DNA of 64,000 nucleotides, taken from positions 744,001 through 808,000 of the forward strand of contig JABTUD010000002.1 in NCBI GenBank assembly GCA_015075555.1, written 5' to 3'. Both the position numbers and the translations under genes were made by a program. The notes below the pieces were generated by a model. The model searched no databases, was not told the origin of the DNA, and worked only from the letters and a program-made list of their open reading frames with translations. The DNA comes from Thermoflexaceae bacterium. GTDB taxonomy: Bacteria; Chloroflexota; Dehalococcoidia; Tepidiformales; Tepidiformaceae. This document shows positions 51,068-59,684 of this stretch, one piece after another (the stretch's first letter is position 1; each line of letters begins with the position of its first letter).

Positions 51068-52252
51068 ATGCGCGAAACCGTGATAGTTGATGCCATTCGC
51101 ACACCCCTGGGCAGGCGCGGCGGCGGGCTGAGCCAGAACCACCCGATCGAGACCTCGGCCCTGCTCCTCAGGGCGCTCGCCGAGCGGAACCATTTCGACC
51201 CTGAGGTCGTCGATGACGTGATCTACGGCTGCGTGAGCGAGGTAGGGGCTCAATCGACCAACCTCGCCCGGAACATCGTCCTCACGGCGAAATGGCCATA
51301 TACCGTTCCCGGCACCACCCTGGACCGGCAGTGCAGCTCGAGCCAGCAGGCGGTGCACTTCGCATCGAACCAGATAAGCTCGGGCGCCCACGAGGTGGTG
51401 GTGGCCGGCGGCACCGAGTGGATGTCGCAGATCCCCCTTGGCGCGAACATCGGCCAGAACCTCGGTTTCCCGTTCACGCTGGCGATGCGCGAACAGTACG
51501 ACCTCACATCACAGGGCATTTCCGCCGAGCGCGTCGCCGACAAGTACGGCATCAGCCGCGAAGAGGCAGATGAGTTCGCTGTCGAGAGCCAGGAGAAGGC
51601 CGCCCGCGCGCGTGCCGAAGGCCGATTCAAGAATGAGATCATCCCCGTGCCGGGGAAGAAGAAGGTGAAGAACCCGGACGGGTCGGACGGATGGGAGGAT
51701 GCGGTCATCGATTCGGACGAAGGCATCCGCCCGGGCACGACGGTTGAGGTTCTCGCCGCCCTCAAGCCCAGCTTCCGCGAGAACGGTGTCCACCATGCGG
51801 GCAACTCCAGCCAGATCACGGATGGTTCGGCGGCGGTGCTGCTGACGCACCCGGACAAGGCGAAGGAGATGGGCTGGAAGCCGCGCGCGCGCATCGTGTC
51901 ACAGGCAGTGGTGGGGTCTGACCCTGAGCTGATGCTGACGGGACCGATCACGGCCACGCCGCTTGCGCTGCAGCGCGCCGGGCTGACGATGCGAGACATC
52001 GACCTTTTCGAAATCAACGAGGCGTTCGCGAGCGTGGTCCTCGCCTGGAAACGCGAGCTGAGCCCGGACATGAACAGGGTGAATGTGAACGGCGGCGCGA
52101 TTGCCCTCGGACATCCGACGGGCTGCACGGGAGCGCGGCTCTTCGGCACCATCCTGAACGAGCTGGAGCGGGTCGATGGACGGTACGGCCTGATCACGAT
52201 GTGCGTCGGGGGCGGCATCGGGACAGCGACCGTGGTCGAACGCCTCAGGTAG
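51068..52252 (+). CDS. thiolase (acetyl-CoA acyltransferase)
   Basis: A 394-residue degradative/biosynthetic thiolase. The nucleophile Cys is in LDRQCSSSQQAVHFA near residue 90, the catalytic His in GGAIALGHPTGCTGAR near residue 350, and the second Cys in MCVGGGIGTA near the end, all intact. It cleaves 3-ketoacyl-CoA or condenses acetyl-CoA units. ATG at 51068 with a GAGGA box upstream. It stands alone; the next genes form a toxin-antitoxin pair. Confidence 0.95.
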   Translation: MRETVIVDAIRTPLGRRGGGLSQNHPIETSALLLRALAERNHFDPEVVDDVIYGCVSEVGAQSTNLARNIVLTAKWPYTVPGTTLDRQCSSSQQAVHFASNQISSGAHEVVVAGGTEWMSQIPLGANIGQNLGFPFTLAMREQYDLTSQGISAERVADKYGISREEADEFAVESQEKAARARAEGRFKNEIIPVPGKKKVKNPDGSDGWEDAVIDSDEGIRPGTTVEVLAALKPSFRENGVHHAGNSSQITDGSAAVLLTHPDKAKEMGWKPRARIVSQAVVGSDPELMLTGPITATPLALQRAGLTMRDIDLFEINEAFASVVLAWKRELSPDMNRVNVNGGAIALGHPTGCTGARLFGTILNELERVDGRYGLITMCVGGGIGTATVVERLR

Positions 52253-52265
52253 GCACTGGAGGGTG

Positions 52266-52306
52266 CACTGAAAGTGGGGTCTTCAGTGAATTTCGCGCTT
52301 TCAGTG
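52266..52306. promoter_or_regulatory. operator-like repeats ahead of vapBC
   Basis: CACTGAAAG (52266-52274) is the exact inverse of CTTTCAGTG (52298-52306), with a third partial copy TTCAGTG at 52282-52288. The set lies 16 bases upstream of the antitoxin start and probably serves autoregulation by the AbrB-like antitoxin. Confidence 0.6.
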
Positions 52307-52321
52307 TGATAGTATTTCTCC

Positions 52322-52639
52322 ATGATCAAGAAGGCGCGGCACGTGACCCGCGTGGGGAAGCGCAACCAGGTGACCATTCCGGCGGCGATGCTGCACGACG
52401 TCGGGCTCGAATCTGGCGAACAGGTTGAGGTAAGGCTTGGCGACGATGGTGAAATACACCTGTCGCGGCCGGTCGATCCCTGGGCACGATTCGTAGGCTG
52501 CCTGAGCCGGCCCGGCCAGAAGGCCTACTCCGACGAGGAACTTGTCGAGCTAGTCAAGGAGGCCCGCAGAGCGCGAGCAGCGGCAGCCGAGGACCAGTAC
52601 TTCTCATTGCCCGGCAGTCTATCCAGCAATGCAGGGTAG
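52322..52639 (+). CDS. AbrB/MazE-family antitoxin
   Basis: A 105-residue protein with an N-terminal SpoVT/AbrB swapped-hairpin DNA-binding domain (VTRVGKRNQVTIPAAMLHDVGLESGEQVEVRL) and a C-terminal helical tail that would wrap the toxin. It overlaps the PIN toxin gene by 11 bases. Expected to repress its own promoter through the repeats just upstream. Confidence 0.9.
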   Translation: MIKKARHVTRVGKRNQVTIPAAMLHDVGLESGEQVEVRLGDDGEIHLSRPVDPWARFVGCLSRPGQKAYSDEELVELVKEARRARAAAAEDQYFSLPGSLSSNAG

Positions 52640-53048
52640 ACTCGAATTCGTGGACACCAACGTCCTGCTACGCCTGGCGAGGCGAGACGTGCCTGCCCAG
52701 GTGGACTCGGCAGAAGCATACTTGCGGGGGGCGCCAGGCCGCGGCTTCGAGCTGGCTGTCACTACGACGACTGTCAGCGAATTTGCATTCGTACTTGGTG
52801 GAGCGATGCTCGGTTATTCGCGTCAGGAGGTTGCCGGCGCGCTACAGGCACTGCTCGAATTACCCTTCAGGTTCCAGGATCTTCCTGTCATTGCCCTGGC
52901 CGTTGACCTCTACCGCGACCATCACCCCGACTGGGACGATTGCCTCCTGGCTGCATATGCGATCGAACGGGCGGATGGCCGCGTGGTCTCGTTCGACCGT
53001 GGGCTGGACCGTATTCCCGGGCTCAGCCGGCAGGCGCCGGCCTCGTGA
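52629..53048 (+). CDS. PIN-domain toxin (VapC-like)
   Basis: A 139-residue PIN nuclease. The first acidic residue is in EFVDTNVLLRLARRD, a Glu lies in TTTTVSEFAFVL, and the C-terminal acidic pair is in HPDWDDCLLAAYA and VVSFDRGLDRIPG. VapC toxins cut tRNA or rRNA. It is translated together with the antitoxin. The start ATG at 52629 has no strong ribosome site, in line with coupling. Confidence 0.9.
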   Translation: MQGRLEFVDTNVLLRLARRDVPAQVDSAEAYLRGAPGRGFELAVTTTTVSEFAFVLGGAMLGYSRQEVAGALQALLELPFRFQDLPVIALAVDLYRDHHPDWDDCLLAAYAIERADGRVVSFDRGLDRIPGLSRQAPAS

Positions 53049-53293
53049 CGCCGCCACCCCACTATGCGGCCCGATGCGCGTTCAACCGGATGACGCTCGA
53101 CTCGGCGCGCATTGGTGGAGTGGTGAACGTCTGCCAGCACGGGGCGCGCGAGGGCATGGAATGCGTTGGCCCGTTCATGGACGATTTCGAGACCACCTGC
53201 GGCTTCTGGGAGCTGAAGCCGGGGACGGCCGCCACGCCCCTGTTCGGCCCGGACGACTTCACCCGCCTGCGGGAGCTGCCACGTCCAGGGTAA
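53045..53293 (+). CDS. small Cys-containing hypothetical protein after vapC
   Basis: An 82-residue frame starting with GTG 53045, overlapping the toxin stop (GTGA); ATG at 53090 is an alternative. It contains NVCQHGAREGMECVGPFMDDFETTCGFWELKPG, shown here only to mark three spaced cysteines and a His, and ends before a terminator-like hairpin. No family recognised. It could be a third gene of the toxin-antitoxin operon or an independent small metal-binding protein. Confidence 0.5.
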   Translation: MTPPPHYAARCAFNRMTLDSARIGGVVNVCQHGAREGMECVGPFMDDFETTCGFWELKPGTAATPLFGPDDFTRLRELPRPG

Positions 53294-53302
53294 GAGAGCA
53301 AT

Positions 53303-53327
53303 GATGCCGGGCGCAGCGCCCGGCATC
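53303..53327. terminator. strong hairpin between convergent genes
   Basis: GATGCCGGGCG (53303-53313), loop CAG, CGCCCGGCATC (53317-53327): a perfect 11-pair stem between the vapC-linked gene and the convergent dehydrogenase gene. No T tract. Confidence 0.65.
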
Positions 53328-53357
53328 TGCCCAAGTCCCGCCTGTCGACGGCGGTGG

Positions 53358-54305
53358 TTACTCCTTCGGTGGTGCGGGCGGCATCGGGTTGCGCAGCCCG
53401 GCGCCGAGGGTCGAAGGGAACACCCTGTCGAGCGAGTCGAGGTCCCAGCCACCCTCGCGATAGATGGTCCGTTCGCGCCCGGGGAGAGACACGAGGCTGA
53501 TCTCATTGCCGCCGACGATGAAGTCGCGGCCGTTCACGTTGGCGGCAGCGTCGGTGCAGAGATAGGTCACGAGTGGCGCCACGAGCTCGGGCCTGAGCGC
53601 CTCAAGCTGCGCCAGCGGGTCTTCGGCGGCGGGGCCGCCTCGCGCCTGGCCAGAAGCGGCAGCGCGGGCGCGCTCCATGGCTTCGCGGAGCTCGGGCGAG
53701 ATGGTCATGCGCGTACCGGCGCGGGGCCGGATGGCGTTCGCGGTGACGCCGTAGCGGCCGAGGTCGAGAGCAGCCGTGCGCGTCAGGCCGACGATGCCCT
53801 CCTTCGCGGCGGAGTAGTTGGCCTGGCCCATGTTGCCGAGGCCGGACTCTGAAGAGGTGTTGACGATACGTCCGCTCCGCTGCTGACGGAACACGAGGGC
53901 AGCGTGCTTGGTCACTGTGAAGTGTCCCTTGAGGTGCACGGCGATGACGGCGTCCCATTCCTCTTCGGCCATGTTGAAGAGCATCCGGTCACGGAGGATG
54001 CCGGCGTTGTTGACGAGGATGTCGAGGCGGCCCCACTTGTCGAGCGCGGCCTTCACCATGCGCTCGCCACCCTCCATGCTGGTGACGCTGTCGTAGTTGG
54101 CGATGGCATCGCCGCCGGCCTTCTTGATCTCGGCGACGACCTCATCGGCGGGGGTGGTGTCGCTGCCTTCGCCGGCGGTGCTGCCACCGATGTCGTTGAC
54201 GATGACGCGGCAGCCTTCCTTCGCGAGAAGGAGAGCCTCGCCCCGGCCGATGCCGCGACCGGACCCGGTGACGATTGCGACCTTACCTTCGAGCCTTCCG
54301 GCCAT
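53358..54305 (-). CDS. SDR-family oxidoreductase (multifunctional-enzyme type)
   Basis: A 315-residue short-chain dehydrogenase. Cofactor motif TGSGRGIGRGEAL near residue 15, NNAG near residue 100, and the active-site Y-x3-K in ANYSAAKEGIVGL near residue 170. The long C-terminus and the IGGSTAGEG insert are like the 3-hydroxyacyl-CoA dehydrogenase domain of peroxisomal multifunctional enzyme type 2. ATG at 54305 with GAGGGAAG upstream. It may act in beta-oxidation of branched or steroid side chains, which agrees with the Ltp2-like pair at 57927-59575. Confidence 0.9.
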   Translation of the reverse strand: MAGRLEGKVAIVTGSGRGIGRGEALLLAKEGCRVIVNDIGGSTAGEGSDTTPADEVVAEIKKAGGDAIANYDSVTSMEGGERMVKAALDKWGRLDILVNNAGILRDRMLFNMAEEEWDAVIAVHLKGHFTVTKHAALVFRQQRSGRIVNTSSESGLGNMGQANYSAAKEGIVGLTRTAALDLGRYGVTANAIRPRAGTRMTISPELREAMERARAAASGQARGGPAAEDPLAQLEALRPELVAPLVTYLCTDAAANVNGRDFIVGGNEISLVSLPGRERTIYREGGWDLDSLDRVFPSTLGAGLRNPMPPAPPKE

Positions 54306-54418
54306 CTCTGTACTTCCCTCGCTGGTGAATTGATATCGGCCCGCCAAACGATCGGCGGGCAAAGCCCGCAAAATGTACCACCGTGGGACCGATCCGGCCA
54401 TTTGCGGGCCGGGTATGG

Positions 54419-54544
54419 CTATCCGTCTCCCTCGTGCCCGTTGTTGAGGAGGATAGCGTCGAGGACGAGCACCAGCGTGGCGACGACGGTGGCCGTGACA
54501 GCCAGGCGCACGAGGCGAAGGGCGAGCCGGCGAATGGTGTTCAC
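54419..54544 (-). CDS. small membrane peptide
   Basis: A 41-residue frame from GTG 54544, preceded by GGAG eight bases upstream, with one hydrophobic helix (LAVTATVVATLVLVLDAILL) between a basic N-terminus and an acidic C-terminus. It fills part of a 485-base gap between two dehydrogenase genes; the rest (54306-54418 and 54545-54790) shows no gene or clear site. Unrecognised. Confidence 0.4.
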   Translation of the reverse strand: MNTIRRLALRLVRLAVTATVVATLVLVLDAILLNNGHEGDG

Positions 54545-54790
54545 AATGCTGACTCCGGGGCGGCCAGGGGCGTTGAGAGGGACACCGTCAAGAAGGTCCC
54601 GTGGCTGCCGGGTTCGATGGCGGCCCTGCAAGCTTCTCGGGTGGAGAACCAGTAGAACCCCGCCGTAGCTGATGATAGCGCAGGCACGCGTTTCGGAGGC
54701 GCCGGGCCCGGGGCACTGCCGGGGGAATGCTACCGGCAAACTCATTGCAGGCGGTGCGGTACCGGCAAACCGGGATGGTCATCTGCCGGG

Positions 54791-55558
54791 TCAGGCGATG
54801 CCGCCGCCATCGAGAATGAGCGTCTGGCCCGACACGAAGGATGAGGCGGCGCTGGCGAAGTAGACAACCGCGCCGGCCATCTCATCGGGCTCGCCGATGC
54901 GGCGAAGGGCAGCGGTGGTGAGGCTGTTCTTGAGGATCGCTTCGTTCTCCCAGAGCGCGCGGGAAAACTCCGTCTTGATGAGGCCGGGGGCGATGCAGTT
55001 CACACGGATGCCATCGACGCCCCATTCCTTCGCGCAGACCTGGGTGAGCATGATGATGGCGGCCTTCGAGACCGAGTAACCGCCGAGGCCCATGGAGGCA
55101 CGGATGCCACCGGTTGAGCTCACGTTGATGATGCTGCCGCCCTCGCCGTGCTCGCCGATAGCTTCGCGCACGAGCTTGCTGAGGAAGAAGGCCGACTTCA
55201 CGTTGGTGTTCATGATGGCATCCCAGGCGCGCTCGTCGATGTTGTGGACGGGGCCGAAGACGGGGTTTGTGGCGGCGTTGTTAACAAGGATATCGATGCG
55301 GCCGAGCTGGCGCTTTGTCTCGATTACGAGGTTTTCGAGGGCGGCCAGGTCGCGCACGTTGGTGGGAACGGCGATACCCCTGCGGCCGGTGGGTTTGATG
55401 CCGGCGAGGGTCTCTTCCAGGGCCTCGACCTTGCGCGCGGCCACGCAGACATCGGCGCCGGCCTCGGCGAGGGCGATGGCAATGGAGCGGCCAATGCCGC
55501 GGCTTCCGCCGGTGACGATGGCCACCTTGCCGGCGAGGGAGAAGTCGGTGACGGGCAT
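54791..55558 (-). CDS. SDR-family oxidoreductase
   Basis: A 255-residue classical SDR with TGGSRGIGRSIA near residue 17, NNAATNPVFGP near residue 90, YSVSKAAIIML near residue 160 and the C-terminal LDGGGIA end usual for glucose-dehydrogenase-like and ketoreductase enzymes. ATG at 55558 has AAAGGGGG upstream. The substrate is unknown. Confidence 0.93.
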   Translation of the reverse strand: MPVTDFSLAGKVAIVTGGSRGIGRSIAIALAEAGADVCVAARKVEALEETLAGIKPTGRRGIAVPTNVRDLAALENLVIETKRQLGRIDILVNNAATNPVFGPVHNIDERAWDAIMNTNVKSAFFLSKLVREAIGEHGEGGSIINVSSTGGIRASMGLGGYSVSKAAIIMLTQVCAKEWGVDGIRVNCIAPGLIKTEFSRALWENEAILKNSLTTAALRRIGEPDEMAGAVVYFASAASSFVSGQTLILDGGGIA

Positions 55559-55651
55559 GTTGCCCCCTTTCGAGGTTGAGCAGTTAGTGGGGCGGATTCT
55601 ACGCGCTTCGCCCCAACAGGCACCGGACTCGAGGGGTCCGGTTGGCGCCTG

Positions 55652-56335
55652 TCAGTGGCTCAGGAAGTTGCCTTCGGGCGTTTCCAGGTGGCGGACATCG
55701 TTCAGCGAGTGCAGGGCGCGAATGCCTTCGCCCGCAGCGACGATGCTGACCGATGTGTGGGCGGGACGGAAAAACATGTCGTACCGGGCACCGATGATAT
55801 GGCCGATGTAGGCATTGATGACCCCGCCGTGGCAGGCGATCACAACCCGGTTGCCTTCGTTTTCGGCGAGGATGGCTTCCACCGCGTTCACGGTGCGCTT
55901 GCGGAACTCGAAGCTGGATTCGGAGTATGGGTACACGTCCCACATCCTTTCGTTCAGCATCCGTTCGCGGAGGGCGGCCACAAGCGCCGAACCGAGGAAT
56001 TCGACGGCGGACTTATCGGGCGGGATTTCGCGAAAAACCTCAACTTCGCGCAGGTCCGGGAGGACGATGGGCTGGAGGCGATGGTGGCGCGCGACCTCGG
56101 CGCCGGTGTCATGCGCCCTCTTGAGGGGGCTGGTGTACACGGCATCAACCTTCTGGGTTGAAAAGCGCTCGCCCACGAGCCGGGCCTGCTGACGGCCACG
56201 TTCGCTGAGGGGCGGGTCGAAGGAGTCGCCCACAGGGCCCGAGCGTGGATCGGGAATGAACTGTTCGCCATGGCGGACGAACACGAGCTCAGTTACGCCT
56301 TCGACGCCGGTGAGGAAGGCGCGGTCGAAGATCAT
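55652..56335 (-). CDS. histidine phosphatase family protein
   Basis: A phosphoglycerate-mutase-like phosphatase of about 227 residues. The catalytic RHG is in LVFVRHGEQFIPD and the second His in VVIACHGGVINAYIG, with the Glu/Arg pocket in YTSPLKRAHDTGAEVA. ATG at 56335 gives a normal N-terminus; a TTG at 56422 would add 29 residues without conserved features. Its divergent neighbour is an LLM flavin enzyme. Substrate unknown. Confidence 0.9.
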   Translation of the reverse strand: MIFDRAFLTGVEGVTELVFVRHGEQFIPDPRSGPVGDSFDPPLSERGRQQARLVGERFSTQKVDAVYTSPLKRAHDTGAEVARHHRLQPIVLPDLREVEVFREIPPDKSAVEFLGSALVAALRERMLNERMWDVYPYSESSFEFRKRTVNAVEAILAENEGNRVVIACHGGVINAYIGHIIGARYDMFFRPAHTSVSIVAAGEGIRALHSLNDVRHLETPEGNFLSH

Positions 56336-56469
56336 GGGATTGCGGGCGGATGAGTGGCTCAGGGCGAGTTCTCCGGATTCGTCTGTGACGACTATGTCAG
56401 ACCCGTAACCACGGGGCCACAACGTGGCCCAACCCCCGCGCTAGAATCGGCAGGGAGGTGATGCCTGCG

Positions 56470-57399
56470 ATGAAGATGCCAAACGTGTCGGTGATGATCA
56501 GGGCATGGGATGTGCGTCTTGGCGCGACGGCAGCCATGACGCTTGATGCTGCGCGGCGGGCGGAAGCGCAGGGGTTGGACGGAATCCTGGCAGGCGACCA
56601 CGTGACCTTCTACGGTTACGGGAACGATGGGCTGATCACCCTGGCGGCAATTGCGGCCATCACCGAGCGGGTGCAGCTGAAGACGAGCGTCTACCTGTTG
56701 CCGTTGCGCCACCCGGTGCCCGTGGCGCTGCAGGTGGCGCAGATTGACCAGCTAAGCATGGGGCGACTGGTGCTTGGCGTGGGAGTGGGGGGCGAGGACC
56801 CGCACGAGTTCTGGAGCTGCGGGGTGGACCCCCGCACGCGTGGCGCCCGTACGAATGAGGCAATCCAGGTCCTGCGCAGGCTCTGGAGCGAGGATGGCGT
56901 TTCCTTCGCCGGCCGGCATTTCCAGATTGAGGACGTGACGGTGAACCCGCGGCCTTTCCGGCCGGTGCCCATCTACATCGGGGGCCGCAGCGATGCCGCG
57001 CTGGTGCGAGCGGGGCGCCTTGGGGATGGATATACGGGCATCTGGCAGTCGGTGGAGCGCTTCCGGCAGGCTCGCGAAGTCATCGGCGCGGCCGCCACCG
57101 GGGCAGGCCGCGACCCGGCGGGGGTGGAGATGGGAATGCAGTTCTGGACCAGCGCCGGGCCAGATCGCGACGTGGCCCGGGCCACGGTCGCCGACCGAAT
57201 GGAGGCGATGTACCGGGTGCCTTTCGAGCGCTTCGAGCGGTACACGCCTTCGGGGACGCCGGCCGAGGTGGCCGAGTTCATTGCGCGTTATGTAGAGGCC
57301 GGGGCGGAACACATCAACCTTGTCCCGGCCCAGGAGACGCTGGAGGAGACGGTGGAGCGCGCCGCCGAGATCCGCGAGGCCCTGCTTGCGCTGTGCTGA
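56470..57399 (+). CDS. LLM-class flavin-dependent oxidoreductase
   Basis: A luciferase-like TIM-barrel enzyme using FMN or F420. Conserved pieces include RRAEAQGLDGILAGDHVTFYG, LSMGRLVLGVGVGGEDPHEF and VPIYIGGRSDAALVRAGRLGDGY. The GGGAGG site at 56453-56458 fits ATG 56470 best; starts at 56458 and 56461 overlap or abut that site and are less likely. The substrate is unknown; actinobacterial and Chloroflexota relatives often use F420. Confidence 0.9.
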   Translation: MKMPNVSVMIRAWDVRLGATAAMTLDAARRAEAQGLDGILAGDHVTFYGYGNDGLITLAAIAAITERVQLKTSVYLLPLRHPVPVALQVAQIDQLSMGRLVLGVGVGGEDPHEFWSCGVDPRTRGARTNEAIQVLRRLWSEDGVSFAGRHFQIEDVTVNPRPFRPVPIYIGGRSDAALVRAGRLGDGYTGIWQSVERFRQAREVIGAAATGAGRDPAGVEMGMQFWTSAGPDRDVARATVADRMEAMYRVPFERFERYTPSGTPAEVAEFIARYVEAGAEHINLVPAQETLEETVERAAEIREALLALC

Positions 57400-57405
57400 C
57401 GCCGC

Positions 57406-57852
57406 TCAGGCGACGTGGCGACGCTCGTCCGGGCCGGGCCGGGTGAGGCTGGCAGCGCGAGGATGGCGGCGGGAGGGCCGCGCCCATTCGGCGATCACGG
57501 CCTGGAGGTCGTGGCGGGAGAGGGGCTCCAGCAACACGGCGCAAACGCCAAGGCGGTAGCAGGAGACGACCTCGCGGTCGGCGATGGAGGTGGCACAGAC
57601 GGCAACGGGCAGGCCCTGGAGCGCATTGCGCATTCTGATGGCGGCCAGGAATTCGATGACGTTCATCCCGGGCATCTGGAAGTCCACGAAGACGAGCGAG
57701 GGTGGGACCGGGAGGTCATCGAGCTGAGCAATGGCGGCCGGGCCCGATGAAGCGCGGAGCACTTCGCCACCCGGGCCGGCAAGGGCGAGCAGCTTTTCGG
57801 CGCGTTCTGCGGCAGAAGCGGCGCCATCGACGAGGAGAAACGTGTATGCCAT
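57406..57852 (-). CDS. stand-alone degenerate receiver-domain protein
   Basis: A 148-residue CheY-like protein. The phospho-acceptor position is kept (VFVDFQMPGMNVIEF), but the N-terminal acidic pocket has only one Asp (LLVDGAAS) and the invariant Lys-Pro is Glu-Pro (VLLEPLSRHDL). Such receivers usually cannot be phosphorylated normally and act as protein-binding modules. The C-terminus is a short basic tail. ATG at 57852 is preferred over the upstream frame start. Confidence 0.8.
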   Translation of the reverse strand: MAYTFLLVDGAASAAERAEKLLALAGPGGEVLRASSGPAAIAQLDDLPVPPSLVFVDFQMPGMNVIEFLAAIRMRNALQGLPVAVCATSIADREVVSCYRLGVCAVLLEPLSRHDLQAVIAEWARPSRRHPRAASLTRPGPDERRHVA

Positions 57853-57926
57853 GCCTTGCCGTGCCCTCATCACCGGATGCGTGATTATCGTCACGCCGGC
57901 CGCACGGCTTGATGGGCAGGGAGTCC

Positions 57927-58382
57927 TTAGCCGGAAACGGGACGGAACTTGACGAGGGTGACTTCGGGCGTAACAGCATCGAAGACGGCGGTGACGGGCA
58001 TGCCAACCTTCACCGCATCAGGGTCACAATCGACGATATTGGTCGTCATGTGAGGGCCTTCTTCCAGTTCGACGATGGCGATTATGAGGGGCGGGTCGTT
58101 CGCCCACTGGGGGGCGACTGGCCTGCGCCCCACGGTGTAGGTGTAGATGGCGCCCCGTCCGCTGGCCTCGAACCACTCGAGCTCGTCGTCGGGGCCGAAT
58201 GGTGAGACGGAGCGCGGGTAGAAAATCGCCTTCCCGGTCTTCTTCGACCGCTGCAGAAGGAGGCGGCCTTCGCGTGCGGCATCCCAGAACGGTTGGGTGA
58301 CGGGCGTTGGCTCTGGCAGCGGCTTGCCATAGGGGATGGCAGGGGAGCCGCCGGCCGTGGCCGCGGAGGAGTCTTCGGACAT
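57927..58382 (-). CDS. DUF35 OB-fold protein lacking zinc-ribbon cysteines
   Basis: A 151-residue partner protein of thiolase-like enzymes (DUF35/ChsH2 type). The helix-hairpin start (PVTQPFWDAAREGRLLLQR) and the OB-fold part (GAIYTYTVGRRPVAPQW to MTTNIVDCD) are normal, but the rubredoxin-like zinc ribbon between them reads SKKTGKAIFYPRSVSPFG, with all four Cys replaced. In Ltp2-ChsH2 systems this protein supports aldol cleavage of steroid side-chain thioesters. It is coupled to the upstream thiolase-like gene by a one-base overlap. Confidence 0.88.
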   Translation of the reverse strand: MSEDSSAATAGGSPAIPYGKPLPEPTPVTQPFWDAAREGRLLLQRSKKTGKAIFYPRSVSPFGPDDELEWFEASGRGAIYTYTVGRRPVAPQWANDPPLIIAIVELEEGPHMTTNIVDCDPDAVKVGMPVTAVFDAVTPEVTLVKFRPVSG

Positions 58383-59575
58383 CAGGGTTCCCTCCCGAGG
58401 ATGAGCGAGACCTGCTCGCTCATGATGCCGCCGTTGCCGTTCACGAAGGCGAACCGGCACTTCTTCACCTGGCGTCCGCGGGCGCGACCCATCACCTGGC
58501 GGGCAGCTTCGGTGACGTGCGACATGCCGCCGGCGGTGCCTGCCTGCCCGAAGGAGAGCTGGCCGCCGTGCGGGTTCAGGGGGAAGTCGCCATCGAACTG
58601 GAGGTTGTGGTCATCGACAAAGCGGCCGCCCTGGCCCTTCTTGCAGAAGCCCGCATCCTCGATCGAGAGAAGCACGGTGATGGTGTAGCAGTCGTAGATG
58701 CTCGCAACATCGATGTCCTTGCGTCGCACGCCAGCCATATCGAAAGCCTTGCCGGCGGCGGCAGCGATGGCCGTATGGGTCAGGCTGGGAGCATAGGTGA
58801 TGCTGCGGTGGGTGGTTTGTTCGCCAAGGCCGAGCACGTAGGCAGCCGGGCGCCTCAGGCGCCGGGCCTTCTTTGCGCTCGTGACAACGAGGGCGGCGGC
58901 TCCCGCGCAGGGCATGACGATCTCGAGCATGTGGAGCGGGTCGACGATCACAGGGGAGTTGAGGACATCCTCGATGGTAATGGGCTGGCCAAAGAACATC
59001 GCGCCGGGATTGTGGCAGGCGTTGTAGCGCTGGGCGACGGCGATCTTCGCGAGCTGCTCGGGGGTGACTCCGTATTCGTGGCGGTAGCGATTGGCGATCA
59101 TGGCGTAGCCGTAGTTGGCGCCAATGGCCCCGTAGGGCGCTTCGAATTCGGCGTAGGGGCTGCGATCGACGCGCCTGCCGGCATAGCCCGAGCTGGCCGA
59201 GCGGCGCTGTCCGGAAGGGCTGCGCGCCTCGCGGCGCGTGCCGGTGACGCAGAGCACCGTCTCGCAAAGGCCGCTGGCTATGGCCATGGCGGCCCGGGCA
59301 GCCATTCCGGCGCCGGTGGCGCCGCCGAGATCGACCAGCTCGGCGAACTTCGCCCTGATTCCCAGGTACTCGACGACAGTGGAAGGCGCCATGAAGGGCG
59401 CTTCGGCGAAGTTCTCGGTGATGAGGCCATCGACCTCCTGCATTTCGAGCCCTGCATCGGCGACGGCCTGGCGGCCGACTTCGACGAGCATCCCGAGCGT
59501 GGTCGCGCCTTCCGTATAACGCGTGGGCTTGAATTCGCCGATGCCGACGATAGCGGCCTTGCCGCGCAACGACAT
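58382..59575 (-). CDS. thiolase-like (SCP-x/Ltp2-type) lyase
   Basis: A 397-residue thiolase-fold protein of the non-decarboxylating SCP2/Ltp2 branch. The nucleophilic Cys position reads LVDLGGATGAGMAARAA, with no Cys, as in Ltp2 aldolases and not true thiolases. C-terminal HGGQLSFGQAGTAGGMSHVTEAARQVMG carries the conserved family block. Pairing with the DUF35 gene directly downstream supports a retro-aldolase acting on a beta-hydroxyacyl-CoA. The ATG is at 59575. Confidence 0.9.
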   Translation of the reverse strand: MSLRGKAAIVGIGEFKPTRYTEGATTLGMLVEVGRQAVADAGLEMQEVDGLITENFAEAPFMAPSTVVEYLGIRAKFAELVDLGGATGAGMAARAAMAIASGLCETVLCVTGTRREARSPSGQRRSASSGYAGRRVDRSPYAEFEAPYGAIGANYGYAMIANRYRHEYGVTPEQLAKIAVAQRYNACHNPGAMFFGQPITIEDVLNSPVIVDPLHMLEIVMPCAGAAALVVTSAKKARRLRRPAAYVLGLGEQTTHRSITYAPSLTHTAIAAAAGKAFDMAGVRRKDIDVASIYDCYTITVLLSIEDAGFCKKGQGGRFVDDHNLQFDGDFPLNPHGGQLSFGQAGTAGGMSHVTEAARQVMGRARGRQVKKCRFAFVNGNGGIMSEQVSLILGREP

Positions 59576-59684
59576 CGTCCACCTCCGTGAGGGTCTTGCC
59601 GCCCAAGCCTACCCTCTACGGGCGATTCAGTCGCGCGCGGGAATCGGGGTTGTGTGGCGATGAGGGCGCGCCTATGGTGGCACC

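Noticed and set aside
54600-54660. GGTTCGATGG with flanking G/C repeats resembling a tRNA T arm
   Set aside because: The stem-loop sizes are wrong for a T arm and no cloverleaf forms on either strand.
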